Origin: Burkholderiales bacterium
Lineage (GTDB): Bacteria; Pseudomonadota; Gammaproteobacteria; Burkholderiales; Burkholderiaceae_C
Length of the DNA: 64,000 nt
Direction of reading: 5' to 3'
Assembly: GCA_016219375.1 (NCBI GenBank)
Contig: JACRNC010000011.1
Coordinates: 124,001 to 188,000 of the forward strand
The notes beneath the pieces are model-generated. The model was not told where the DNA came from. It saw only the letters and a list, made by a program, of their open reading frames with translations, and did not search any database. Shown here piece after piece: positions 52,412 to 60,569 of this stretch (position 1 is the stretch's first letter; each line of letters starts with the position of its first letter). The translations under genes were made by a program, and so were the position numbers.

Positions 52412-54688
52412 ATGCAACAAGCTCATTCGCTGCCGCGCGCAGCCCGCCGCCCTGCATCCCGGCCGCAGCAGCCACCAGCCCTGGCGCCCCTGGCTGCCGC
52501 TTCTGCAGCCGCTATCGCGACACTGGCCACGCTGGCCGCCCCGCACGCCGCAGCGCAGACGTCGGCCGATGCTGCGCGGGTCGAGTCCGTCACGCCCCTC
52601 GCCCCGCCCTCGCCCCTCGCTCCGCCCACGCCCGCCGCAATCCCAGCTCCTGCCCAAGCCGCAGGCGCCACCACGGCAACCACTCCGCCCCAGACCGACC
52701 TCCCGCCCATCGTCGTGCAGGCCGTGCGCGGCCGCGATGCGTCCACGCTGACCCAGCCCGACCTGCCCACCGCCCGCCGCCGCATGGCGCGCGTGCCCGG
52801 CGGCGCGGCCGTGGTCGATGCCGAAAGCTATGCCCAGGCCCGCGTGTCCAACCTGGCCGATGCGCTGGGCTGGGCCACGGGCGTGTTCGTGCAGCCGCGC
52901 TTCGGCGCGGAGGAGGCCCGGCTGTCCATCCGCGGCTCGGGCCTGCAGCGCACCTTCCACGGCCGGGGCATCAAGCTGATGCAGGACGGCGTGCCGCTGA
53001 ACCTGGCCGACGGCAGCTTCGACTTCCAGGCCGTGGAGCCGCTGTCGGCCCGCTACGTGGAGGTCTGGCGCGGTGCCAACGCGCTGCAGTGGGGCGCCAC
53101 CACGCTGGGCGGGGCGATCAACTTCGTCTCGCCCAACGGCTACAACGGCGACCGCGCCCGCGCCCGGCTGGAAGCCGGCAGCTGGGGCTACCGCCGGCTG
53201 CACCTGTCCACCGGCGACGTGGCCGGGCCCATCGACTACCACCTGGCCGTCAGCCAGTTCACGCAGGACGGATACCGCGACCATGCGGCGCAGGACACGC
53301 GGCGCGTGTCGGCCAACATCGGCTGGCAGCCGGCGCCGCGCTGGGAGACGCGCGTCTATCTGGGCCATGTCAGGAGCGACTCGGACCTGCCCGGCTCGCT
53401 GACGCTGGCCCAGATGGCCGCCGACCCGCGCCAGGCCGCGCCGGGCAACCTCAGCGGCGACCAGCAGCGCGACATCGAGTGGACGCGCATCTCCAACAAG
53501 ACGGTCTGGCGCGGCGAGCACGAGCAGGTGGAGGCCTTCTTCTATGCGTCCGACAAGCAGCTCTTCCACCCCATCTTCCAGGTGCTGCAGACCGACAGCC
53601 GCGACCGCGGCCTGGAGCTGCGCTACACCACCGAGCGGCCGCTGGCCGGCCGCGGCAACCGCTTCACCGTCGGCGCCTCGGCCGCGCGCGGCACCAATGC
53701 GGACGACCGCTTCGTCAACCGGGGCGGCCAGCCCGGCGCGCGCACCAATGCCTTTGCGCAGACCGCGCGCAACGTGGAGCTGTATGCCGAGAACGAGCAC
53801 CGCGTGCAGCCCGACCTGGGCCTGGTCATCGGCTGGCAGCTGGCCGAGAGCCGGCGTGAGTCCCGCGACCGCTACATCGTCGGCGGCGTGGACGAAGGCT
53901 TCGACCTGACCTATCGCGGCAGCAGCCCCAAGCTCGGCCTGGTGTGGGATGCGCGGCGCAACATGCAGGTGTTTGCCAACGTCTCGCGCAGTTTCGAGCC
54001 GCCCTCTTTCAGCGAGATCACCGGCGGCACGGCGCCGGTGCTCAACCACGCGCAACGCGGCACGACGCTGGAGCTGGGCACGCGCGGCAAGTGGGGCGGC
54101 CCGGGCCATGAGGCGGAGTGGGACGTGGCCGCCTACGAGGCCCATCTGCGCAACGAGCTGCTGTCGGTGTCAGCCTCGCCCAGCGTGACGACCACGATCA
54201 ACGCCGGCCGCACCGTGCATCGCGGCCTGGAAGCCGGCGCCAGCGGCAAGGCCCCGACCACCTCGGCGGGCCGGCTGGAGTGGCAGCTCAATGCGCTGTG
54301 GAACGACTTCCGCCTGGATGGCGACGCCACCCTGGGCAACCGCCGCCTGCCCGGCCTGCCCGAGGGCCAGGTGCGCGCGCAGCTCGGCTGGCGATCCAAG
54401 GGCGGCACGCTCTTGGCGGTCAACATGGAGGCCGCCACGCAGACCGAGGTGAGCTTCGACGGCGCCGCCCCGCCCGCTGCCGGCTACGCCATCTGGGGCC
54501 TCAAGGCCGCCGGCCAGCTCACGCCGCAGCTCGCCTGGTTCATCGAAGGCCGCAACCTGGCCGACAAGACCTATGTGGCCACCACCGGCGTCGTGCGCAG
54601 CCGCCAGGCCTGGCTGAGCAACGGCGCGCAGTACATGCCAGGAGATGGGCGCTCGGTGTATGCGGGGGTGGATTGGCGGTTCAACTGA
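52412..54688 (+). CDS. TonB-dependent receptor (FecA-like, substrate unknown)
   Basis: A 758-residue outer-membrane receptor. A long, low-complexity N-terminal region (about residues 1-95) is followed by a possible TonB box near TDLPPIVVQAVRG. The plug contains LADALGWATGVFVQPRFGAEEARLSIRGSG, KLMQDGVPLNLADGSFDFQAVEPLSARYVEVWRGANALQWGATTLGGAINFVS. The barrel ends in ...AGVDWRFN. Without a nearby biosynthesis gene the ligand cannot be stated; the adjacent DUF2946 protein suggests a metal complex. The start at 52412 lacks a strong Shine-Dalgarno. Confidence 0.92.
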   Translation: MQQAHSLPRAARRPASRPQQPPALAPLAAASAAAIATLATLAAPHAAAQTSADAARVESVTPLAPPSPLAPPTPAAIPAPAQAAGATTATTPPQTDLPPIVVQAVRGRDASTLTQPDLPTARRRMARVPGGAAVVDAESYAQARVSNLADALGWATGVFVQPRFGAEEARLSIRGSGLQRTFHGRGIKLMQDGVPLNLADGSFDFQAVEPLSARYVEVWRGANALQWGATTLGGAINFVSPNGYNGDRARARLEAGSWGYRRLHLSTGDVAGPIDYHLAVSQFTQDGYRDHAAQDTRRVSANIGWQPAPRWETRVYLGHVRSDSDLPGSLTLAQMAADPRQAAPGNLSGDQQRDIEWTRISNKTVWRGEHEQVEAFFYASDKQLFHPIFQVLQTDSRDRGLELRYTTERPLAGRGNRFTVGASAARGTNADDRFVNRGGQPGARTNAFAQTARNVELYAENEHRVQPDLGLVIGWQLAESRRESRDRYIVGGVDEGFDLTYRGSSPKLGLVWDARRNMQVFANVSRSFEPPSFSEITGGTAPVLNHAQRGTTLELGTRGKWGGPGHEAEWDVAAYEAHLRNELLSVSASPSVTTTINAGRTVHRGLEAGASGKAPTTSAGRLEWQLNALWNDFRLDGDATLGNRRLPGLPEGQVRAQLGWRSKGGTLLAVNMEAATQTEVSFDGAAPPAAGYAIWGLKAAGQLTPQLAWFIEGRNLADKTYVATTGVVRSRQAWLSNGAQYMPGDGRSVYAGVDWRFN

Positions 54689-55009
54689 GGGCTGGCTGCG
54701 GAAGGCAGGCAACGATCCGCGCGGCCTGCGAGCTGTCATCGTCGGTGGCAGCTCGCGGAGATGGCGGCGTCGCGATTGCCGCCTGGCGCCAGCCTTTGCA
54801 GGCGAGCGACCTGACAGCCGGTCAACCCAGCAGACCCCCTGCCGGCCGCCGCTATGCCATCGGGCACGGCGCTGCTAGATTCGCGGCTGCCCATCTGCAG
54901 CCACCCCTCAGGACGACGCGAAAGACTGGGGGGCGTATCGACGGGAGACGCCTGTAAAGCGCCTCCTGCGGACGCTGCAGGTGGGCTTTTTTGTGGGCCG
55001 TGCGGCTTT
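54689..55009. other. Gap after TonB receptor with possible small RNA
   Basis: About 320 bases; contains the stem-rich stretch at 54885-54992 ending in a terminator. Outside it no gene is seen. It does not show the conserved boxes of a cobalamin riboswitch, although cobT lies on the other strand. Confidence 0.5.
54885..54992 (+). ncRNA. Candidate structured small RNA
   Basis: Four stem-loops follow one another. GGCTGC/GCAGCC lies at 54885-54902 and CCCCTCAG/CTGGGG at 54904-54932. GGCGT/ACGCC lies at 54932-54952, and the terminator stem CCTGC/GCAGG at 54961-54986 is followed by six T (54987-54992). An extended -10 (TG-C-TAGATT, 54873-54881) sits just upstream. No ORF depends on it in sense. 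It could also be a structured 3' end of the TonB receptor transcript. Confidence 0.35.
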
Positions 55010-56119
55010 CTAGGCCGCGTCGCGCCCCGCGTCCGCTTCCGACAGCACCCGCGCCTCGGACACGGCCGGGCCGTCCAGGTCGGCGGGATAGGTCTCGCCG
55101 GCGGGCTCGCCTTCGGCCACTTCGGTCAGCAGCGCGGCGGCGGCATGCACCAGCGGCCAGGCCAGCACGGCGCCGGTGCCGTCGGTGCTGCTCATGCCCA
55201 GCTCCAGCAGGGCCGTGGCATCGAAGAGGTCCAGCGTGGCCGTGAGGCCGGGGTGCGGATGGCTGCGGCTGAAGGCCACGTAGTCCATCACCGCCGGCGC
55301 GATGCGCGAGGCCACCATCAGCGCCGCGCAGGCCGGCAGGCCATCGACGACGATCACGTGCCGCTTGCCCGCGGCCACCAGCATGGCGCCCACCATCATC
55401 GCCACCTCGTAGCCGCCGAAGGCCGCCAGCACCTCCACCGGGTCGGACACATTGCGGTGCCGCCCCTGCGCCCCCTGCAGCACCACCAGCTGGCGCGACA
55501 GATCCTGCTGGGCCAGTAGCGTGGGCGTGGCCAGCAGCTGGCGCAGCGACAGGCGGCGATCAGCCAGGCGGGCGATGACCAGGGCGGCGCTCTCGAAGGA
55601 GCCCTCGCCCACGCCGGCGCAGGCCAGGAAGTTGCCCGGCAGCGCGTCGGCGATCTCCATGCCGGCGCGGATGGCGGCATGCGCCTGCACCAGGGACATC
55701 GCGGCATTGACCCGGCAGTTGCGCGTGCCGTGGGCGATCTTGCGCGCCATCAGGCCATCGTGCGGCTGCAGCGCCTCGGCCACGCCGGCATCGACGAGGG
55801 TCAGCTCCACGCCCTGGATGCGGGCGAACACCGGCAGCGGCAGGCGGCCGGTCAGCAGCTCGCGCACCTGGGTGGCGGTGGAGCGCGTGGGCGGCAGGAT
55901 GCGGTCCACCACCAGCCCGTGGTCGCCGGCAAAGACCAGGATCTGCGGCTGCTCCAGCCGCGGCTTGAGGTTGCCCTGGATCAGGCCCAGGCGCACGGCC
56001 AGCGGCTCCAGCTCGCCCAGGCTGCCCACGGTCTCGCTGCGGCGCAGCAGCTTCTCGCGCAGGGCGCGCTCCAGCCCGGCGTGGGCGGTGGGCGTGACGG
56101 GGGAATGGGGCGCGCTCAT
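55010..56119 (-). CDS. cobT: CobT-family nicotinate-nucleotide phosphoribosyltransferase, divergent
   Basis: A 369-residue CobT-like protein. Family segments are ILVFAGDHGLV, RKIAHGTRN, AAMSLVQAHAAI, DPVEVLAAFGGYEVAMMVGAMLVA, VVDGLPACAALMVA and IAPAVMDYV. Salmonella CobT uses Glu174 and Glu317; the latter site (usually LGEGTGA) reads STDGTGA here, with Asp313, and the GExGxxNTT loop is altered to GVGEGSFES. Activity may therefore differ, and the label is a family call. No other cobalamin genes adjoin it. It ends toward the TonB receptor. Confidence 0.7.
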   Translation of the reverse strand: MSAPHSPVTPTAHAGLERALREKLLRRSETVGSLGELEPLAVRLGLIQGNLKPRLEQPQILVFAGDHGLVVDRILPPTRSTATQVRELLTGRLPLPVFARIQGVELTLVDAGVAEALQPHDGLMARKIAHGTRNCRVNAAMSLVQAHAAIRAGMEIADALPGNFLACAGVGEGSFESAALVIARLADRRLSLRQLLATPTLLAQQDLSRQLVVLQGAQGRHRNVSDPVEVLAAFGGYEVAMMVGAMLVAAGKRHVIVVDGLPACAALMVASRIAPAVMDYVAFSRSHPHPGLTATLDLFDATALLELGMSSTDGTGAVLAWPLVHAAAALLTEVAEGEPAGETYPADLDGPAVSEARVLSEADAGRDAA

Positions 56120-56214
56120 GATCGGGCGATTCTGACCAGCCCGCCGCGTGCGGCGCCACGGCACAGTCCCTGATCCGCAGCCCACATTCCTGGCCGCCTG
56201 CGCCTTGTGGCCGC

Positions 56215-57780
56215 TCAGCGCAGAAACAGCCGATACACCGGGTTACGCGTTTCCTCGACATACGGATAGCCCAGCGTGTCGAGGAAGGTCTTGAGCGCCG
56301 CCTGCTCCCCGCGCGGCACCTGCAGGCCTACGAGGATGCGGCCGTAGTCGCCGCCCTGGTTGCGGTAGTGGAAGAGGCTGATGTTCCAGTCCGGGTGCAT
56401 GCTGGAGAGAAACGTCATCAGCGCGCCCGGCCGCTCCGGGAAGGTGAAGCTGAACAGGCGCTCGTCGCTCGCCAGCTCGCAGCGCCCGCCCACCATGTGG
56501 CGGATGTGCGTCTTGGCCAGCTCGTCGTGCGTCAGGTCCACCGTGGCGAAGCCCTGGCGCTGGAAGTGGCTGGCGATCTGCCGCGACTCGCCGCGCGCGC
56601 TGGTGCTCAGGCCGACGAAGATGTGCGCCTGCTGCGCATCGGAGATGCGGTAGTTGAACTCGGTGACGCTGCGGGGGCCGATCAGGCCGCAAAAGCGCTT
56701 GAAGGAGCCGCGCTCCTCAGGGATGGTCACCGCGAACAGCGCCTCGCGCTCCTCGCCCACGTCGGCCCGCTCGGCCACGAAGCGCAGGCGGTCGAAGTTC
56801 ATGTTGGCGCCGCAGACGATGGAGACGAACGTCTGCCCCTTCTTCTTGTGGCGCTGCGCGTATTGCTTGATCGCCGCCACGCCCAGGGCGCCGGCCGGCT
56901 CCACCACGGCGCGGGTGTCGGTGTAGATGTCCTTGATGGCCGCGCACACTGCGTCGGTGTCCACCACCACGTAGTCGTCCACCAGCTCGCGCGCCAGGCG
57001 CAGGGTCTCGCTGCCCACGGTCTTGACCGCGGTGCCGTCGGAGAACAGGCCGACGTTGGGCAGCGTCACCCGCTTGCCGGCCTTGACCGAGCGCACCATC
57101 GCGTCGGAGTCGACCGTCTGCACGCCGATGACCTTGATCTCCGGCCGCACGGCCTTGATGTAGGCAGCCACGCCGCTGATCAGCCCGCCGCCGCCGATGG
57201 CCACGAACACCGCATCGATCGGCCCCTGGTGCTGGCGCAGGATCTCCATGGCCACCGTGCCCTGGCCGGCGATCACGTCCGGGTCGTCGAAAGGGTGCAC
57301 GAAGACCAGCTTGCGCTTGCGCTCCAGCTCCAGCGCGTGCTCGTAGGCGTCGGAGTAGCTCTCCCCGAACAGCACCGCCTCGCCGCCCAGCGCGCGCACG
57401 GCGTCCACCTTGACCTGCGGCGTGGTCACCGGCATCACGATCACCGCCGTCGTGCCCAGCCGCCGCGCGCCCAGGGCCACGCCCTGCGCATGGTTGCCGG
57501 CCGAGGCGCAGATCACCCCGCGCTTCAATTGCGCGGGCGAGAGCTGCGCCATCTTGTTGTACGCGCCGCGCAGCTTGAAGCTGAACACCGGCTGCGTGTC
57601 CTCGCGCTTGAGCCACACCTGATGGCCCAGCCGCGCCGACAGGTTGCGCGCCGGCTGCAGCTCGGACTCGATGGCCACGTCATAGACCCGCGCGGTCAGG
57701 ATCTTCTGCAGGTAGTCGAGCCGGGTCAGCGGGCGTGCGCCGCTATGGGCAGCACGGGACGGCGCGGCAGCGCGGGGCAT
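56215..57780 (-). CDS. ilvA: Threonine ammonia-lyase, biosynthetic
   Basis: A 521-residue PLP-dependent threonine deaminase for isoleucine synthesis. The PLP lysine lies in VFSFKLRGAYNKM, the phosphate-binding Gly-rich loop is IGGGGLISG, and SAGNHAQGVALGA is the substrate loop. Two C-terminal ACT-like domains (about residues 335-515) are present, as expected for the feedback-regulated enzyme. The start at 57780 has GGAG upstream; an ATG at 57798 is an alternative. A TATCAT -10 (57819-57824, minus strand) gives it a private promoter. Confidence 0.96.
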   Translation of the reverse strand: MPRAAAPSRAAHSGARPLTRLDYLQKILTARVYDVAIESELQPARNLSARLGHQVWLKREDTQPVFSFKLRGAYNKMAQLSPAQLKRGVICASAGNHAQGVALGARRLGTTAVIVMPVTTPQVKVDAVRALGGEAVLFGESYSDAYEHALELERKRKLVFVHPFDDPDVIAGQGTVAMEILRQHQGPIDAVFVAIGGGGLISGVAAYIKAVRPEIKVIGVQTVDSDAMVRSVKAGKRVTLPNVGLFSDGTAVKTVGSETLRLARELVDDYVVVDTDAVCAAIKDIYTDTRAVVEPAGALGVAAIKQYAQRHKKKGQTFVSIVCGANMNFDRLRFVAERADVGEEREALFAVTIPEERGSFKRFCGLIGPRSVTEFNYRISDAQQAHIFVGLSTSARGESRQIASHFQRQGFATVDLTHDELAKTHIRHMVGGRCELASDERLFSFTFPERPGALMTFLSSMHPDWNISLFHYRNQGGDYGRILVGLQVPRGEQAALKTFLDTLGYPYVEETRNPVYRLFLR

Positions 57781-57929
57781 GGGCAGCACTCCAGGCAAGG
57801 GATCGTGGGGAGCCGGGGATGATAAGAGCCGGCCTCAGCGGCCTCCGGCTGCGCGAGCCGGGCACCCGCCACGCCTGCACTGCAGGCCGGCGCACCACGA
57901 AAAACTGTGTGCCCTGCATCCCCGGAAAT

Positions 57930-58042
57930 AAAAAAACCCGGGGTCTTGCAACCCCGGGTTGAATCCACCAATGGAGGAGGGTGGAGGAGACAAACAGTGT
58001 TGCGATAGAGCCGCTGGTGAGCGGCTGGTTTCGCAAACACTG
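57930..58042 (-). ncRNA. Small RNA with anti-Shine-Dalgarno motifs and terminator
   Basis: On the minus strand a promoter (TACAAT, 58049-58054; TTGCGG, 58073-58078; 18-bp spacer) precedes a compact RNA. A long stem (ACAGTGT-TGCGA with TCGCA-ACACTGT, 57994-58005 and 58031-58043) encloses a GCCGCT/AGCGGC hairpin. Then comes an unpaired region with two UCCUCC motifs (57973-57978 and 57983-57988 as GGAGGA on plus). Finally there is a perfect 10-bp terminator with seven T (57930-57960). The exposed CCUCC repeats resemble anti-SD RNAs, including a betaproteobacterial toxic RNA family I recall. It lies upstream of ilvA and might instead be its attenuated leader. Confidence 0.72.
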
Positions 58043-58048
58043 TGTCAA

Positions 58049-58078
58049 ATTGTAGAGGCTGGCCCGGGTTTACCGCAA
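58049..58078 (-). promoter_or_regulatory. Sigma-70 promoter of the anti-SD RNA
   Basis: -35 TTGCGG and -10 TACAAT on the minus strand with an 18-base spacer; the -10 is five of six to consensus. Predicted start near 58042, at the base of the long stem. Confidence 0.75.
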
Positions 58079-58112
58079 TAGCAGACGCTCACGTACACGG
58101 ATGGGGCTGCCG

Positions 58113-58166
58113 ACCAGCCCAACCAGCCCAACCAGCCCAACCGGCTGATCGGCTGATCGGCTGACC
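58113..58166 (+). repeat. Tandem arrays ACCAGCCCA (9 bp) and GGCTGATC (8 bp)
   Basis: Three perfect copies of ACCAGCCCA (58113-58139) plus a degenerate copy, then three near-perfect copies of GGCTGATC (58143-58166), upstream of the OsmC gene. Confidence 0.8.
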
Positions 58167-58281
58167 GGGCGAGAGCGAGAGCCGGCCCACAATTCAGGCC
58201 CCCACCGGCGTCGCCCCTCTCCTGGCGCGAGCCGCCGGCGTTTCATCACCTCAGCCCGCGGCCCGGCCGCTCGCATCGAAC

Positions 58282-58704
58282 ATGGACTGCACGATCAACT
58301 GGATGCCGGCCAACGGCATGGCGTTCTCCGCCGAAACCGGCAGCGGCCACCTGCTGACGATGGACGGCGCCCCCGACGGCGGCGGCCGCAACCTGGCCCC
58401 CCGCCCGATGGAGCTGCTGCTGGCCGGCACCGGCGGCTGCACCGCCTACGACGTGGTGCTGATCCTCAAGCGCGGCCGCCACGACGTACGCGGCTGCCAG
58501 GTCAAGCTCACCAGCGAGCGCGCCGCCACCGAGCCCAAGGTCTTCACCTGCATCAACATGCACTTCATCGTCACCGGCGTGAACCTGCCCCCGGCAGCGG
58601 TCGAGCGTGCCATCCAGATGTCGCACGACAAGTACTGCTCCGCCAGCATCATGCTGGGCAAGACGGCCGAGATCACGACCAGCTTCGAGGTGGTGGCCGC
58701 TTGA
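58282..58704 (+). CDS. OsmC-family protein (YhfA-like)
   Basis: A 140-residue OsmC-fold protein. Conserved residues include RPMELLLAGTGGCTAYDVVLIL with one of the two redox Cys, and a second Cys in SHDKYCSASIMLGKTAEI. The family includes hydroperoxide-reducing Ohr/OsmC and the less-understood YhfA group, which this resembles. A CACAAT -10-like element lies near 58190. Confidence 0.9.
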   Translation: MDCTINWMPANGMAFSAETGSGHLLTMDGAPDGGGRNLAPRPMELLLAGTGGCTAYDVVLILKRGRHDVRGCQVKLTSERAATEPKVFTCINMHFIVTGVNLPPAAVERAIQMSHDKYCSASIMLGKTAEITTSFEVVAA

Positions 58705-58801
58705 GGCGCTGAACCGCCTGCCCTGGCAGGCACGACCCAGCCGGCCGCGGGCTGGCGATGCCCCGGCCGATTCCAGGACGCCGCAGGCGCTCGCCGGCGC
58801 G

Positions 58802-59446
58802 TCAGACCCGATGGGCCGTCGTCGTCATGACCCTGGCTGCCAGCCGCATCAGGCCCTGGATGGGGGCGGGCAGGCTGGCTGCGCCGGCGTCGCGGGCGGC
58901 GGCGCCGTGGCGGATCTCGTCGTCGCGCATCTGCTCGACGATGGCGCGCGATGCGGTGTCGCCCTGGGGCAGGCGGGCCATGTGACTGTCCAGGTGCTGC
59001 TCGACCTGGCGCTCGGTCTCGACGACGAAGCCCAGGCTCCATTTGTCGCCGGCGCGGCCGGCGGCCAGGCCGATGGCGAAGGCACCGGCGTACCACAGCG
59101 GGTTGAGCAGGCTGGTGCGGCCGCCCAGCTCGTCGATGCGCTGCTTGGTCCAGGCCAGGTGGTCGGTCTCCTCGCGGGCGGCCTGCTCGAAGTGGGCCTT
59201 GAGCTGCTCGTCGCGGGTGGCCAGGGCGGCGGCGGTGTAGAGGGCCTGGGCACAGACCTCGCCGACATGGTTGACGCGCATCAGCGCGGCGGCCTCGCGC
59301 TTGTCTTCGTCGCTCAGCGCGCTGCCTTCTTCGGCCACCTGCGGCGTGGGCCGGCCGGCCACGGCATTGCCGAATACCGTGCGCAGCGCGTTGTCGGCAG
59401 AAACCAGCAGGCGGTCGAGGGGCGTCAGGGCGGGCATGGCCTTCAC
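58802..59446 (-). CDS. coq7: 2-polyprenyl-3-methyl-6-methoxy-1,4-benzoquinone monooxygenase Coq7
   Basis: A 214-residue diiron hydroxylase of ubiquinone synthesis. Ferritin-like iron ligands are visible in [15 protein letters not shown] (Glu), [14 protein letters not shown] (Glu, His), [14 protein letters not shown] (Glu) and [11 protein letters not shown] (Glu, His). The first ATG is at 59446; one at 59437 is an alternative. It diverges from the hydroxypyruvate isomerase gene. Confidence 0.94.
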   Translation of the reverse strand: MKAMPALTPLDRLLVSADNALRTVFGNAVAGRPTPQVAEEGSALSDEDKREAAALMRVNHVGEVCAQALYTAAALATRDEQLKAHFEQAAREETDHLAWTKQRIDELGGRTSLLNPLWYAGAFAIGLAAGRAGDKWSLGFVVETERQVEQHLDSHMARLPQGDTASRAIVEQMRDDEIRHGAAARDAGAASLPAPIQGLMRLAARVMTTTAHRV

Positions 59447-59523
59447 CTTCGGGGGTGGGTATCAGGGTAGACCGGGGCATCTTACCCATCGCCCCTGCCA
59501 GGAGGCTCGGTTAGGCTGCGCCG

Positions 59524-60375
59524 ATGCCCCGCTTTGCTGCCAACCTGAGCTGGCTCTATGACGAGCTGCCGCTGATCGACCGTTTTGCCCAGGCCGCGCG
59601 GGACGGCTTCCTGGGCGTGGAATGCCTCTTCCCCTATGACCATGACCGCGCGGCGCTGCGCGGTGAGCTGGACGAATACGGCCTGGAGTGGGTGCTGCTG
59701 AACGCGCCGCCGGGCGACTGGGCGGCTGGCGACCGCGGCCTGGCCGCCCGCCCGGGGCGCGAGGCGGAGTTCCAGCACGGCATCGAGCAGGCGCTGGACT
59801 GGGCGCAGGCCCTGGGCAGCCGCCGCGTGCACGTGATGGCCGGCCTGAGCCAGCCGCACGAGAACGCCGACGCGCTGTGGGCGCTCTACCAGCGCAACCT
59901 GGACTGGGCCGCGCGCCAGGCCGCGGGCTGCGGCGTGACGCTGCTGGTCGAGCCCATCAACCCGATCGACATGCCCGGCTATCTGCTGACCCGCCAGGCG
60001 GCGGCGCATCGGCTGGTCAGCGAGATCGGCGCGCCCAACCTGATGGTGCAGATGGACCTCTACCACTGCCAGCTGGTGGAGGGCGAGGTCACCGGCTGGC
60101 TGACCGGCGCGCTGCGGCCCGATGCGCCGGGCGCGGCCAGCCGCGTGGGCCACATGCAGGTGGCCGGCGTACCCGGGCGCCACGAGCCGGTGAGCGACGT
60201 GATCGACTACCCGTCGGTCTTCGAGTTGATCGACCAGCTCGGCTACACCGGCTGGATCGGCTGCGAATACCGCCCGCGCATGGCCCCGGCTGCGGGCGCG
60301 ACCACCGCCGGGCTGGGCTGGATGGCGGGCTATCTGCAGCAGCAGCGCTTCGAGCGCGCCGAAGCGGCATCCTGA
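59524..60375 (+). CDS. hyi: Hydroxypyruvate isomerase family protein
   Basis: A 283-residue TIM-barrel isomerase of the Hyi/OtnI group. Family segments are MPRFAANLSWLYDELPLIDRFAQAARDGFLGVECLFPY, LLVEPINPIDMPGYLL and VQMDLYHCQLVEGEV, and metal ligands are in GHMQVAGVPGRHEP and IGCEYRPR. Its exact substrate (hydroxypyruvate or a related ketose) is not determined by sequence; no glyoxylate carboligase is nearby. Confidence 0.88.
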   Translation: MPRFAANLSWLYDELPLIDRFAQAARDGFLGVECLFPYDHDRAALRGELDEYGLEWVLLNAPPGDWAAGDRGLAARPGREAEFQHGIEQALDWAQALGSRRVHVMAGLSQPHENADALWALYQRNLDWAARQAAGCGVTLLVEPINPIDMPGYLLTRQAAAHRLVSEIGAPNLMVQMDLYHCQLVEGEVTGWLTGALRPDAPGAASRVGHMQVAGVPGRHEPVSDVIDYPSVFELIDQLGYTGWIGCEYRPRMAPAAGATTAGLGWMAGYLQQQRFERAEAAS

Positions 60376-60569
60376 CCGGCCCGGGGCCTCGGCGCGATAC
60401 CGTGCTGCCCACTGCGACGCGAGCCCGCTCAAGAGCCGGCTGCCGCGCACCGGCACCCACACCGGCTGACGGCTGATCCCGCGTGCCAGGGCGGGCGCCC
60501 TTGTCCCGCTCGCCCGCTCGCCGGCCACCTCGCGGCCTGTCGCGTGCACCACCTCTTTCCTTGACCACC

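Noticed and set aside
54841-55000. Cobalamin riboswitch near cobT
   Set aside because: The stems and terminator read on the plus strand, away from the cobT start, and the conserved boxes are absent.
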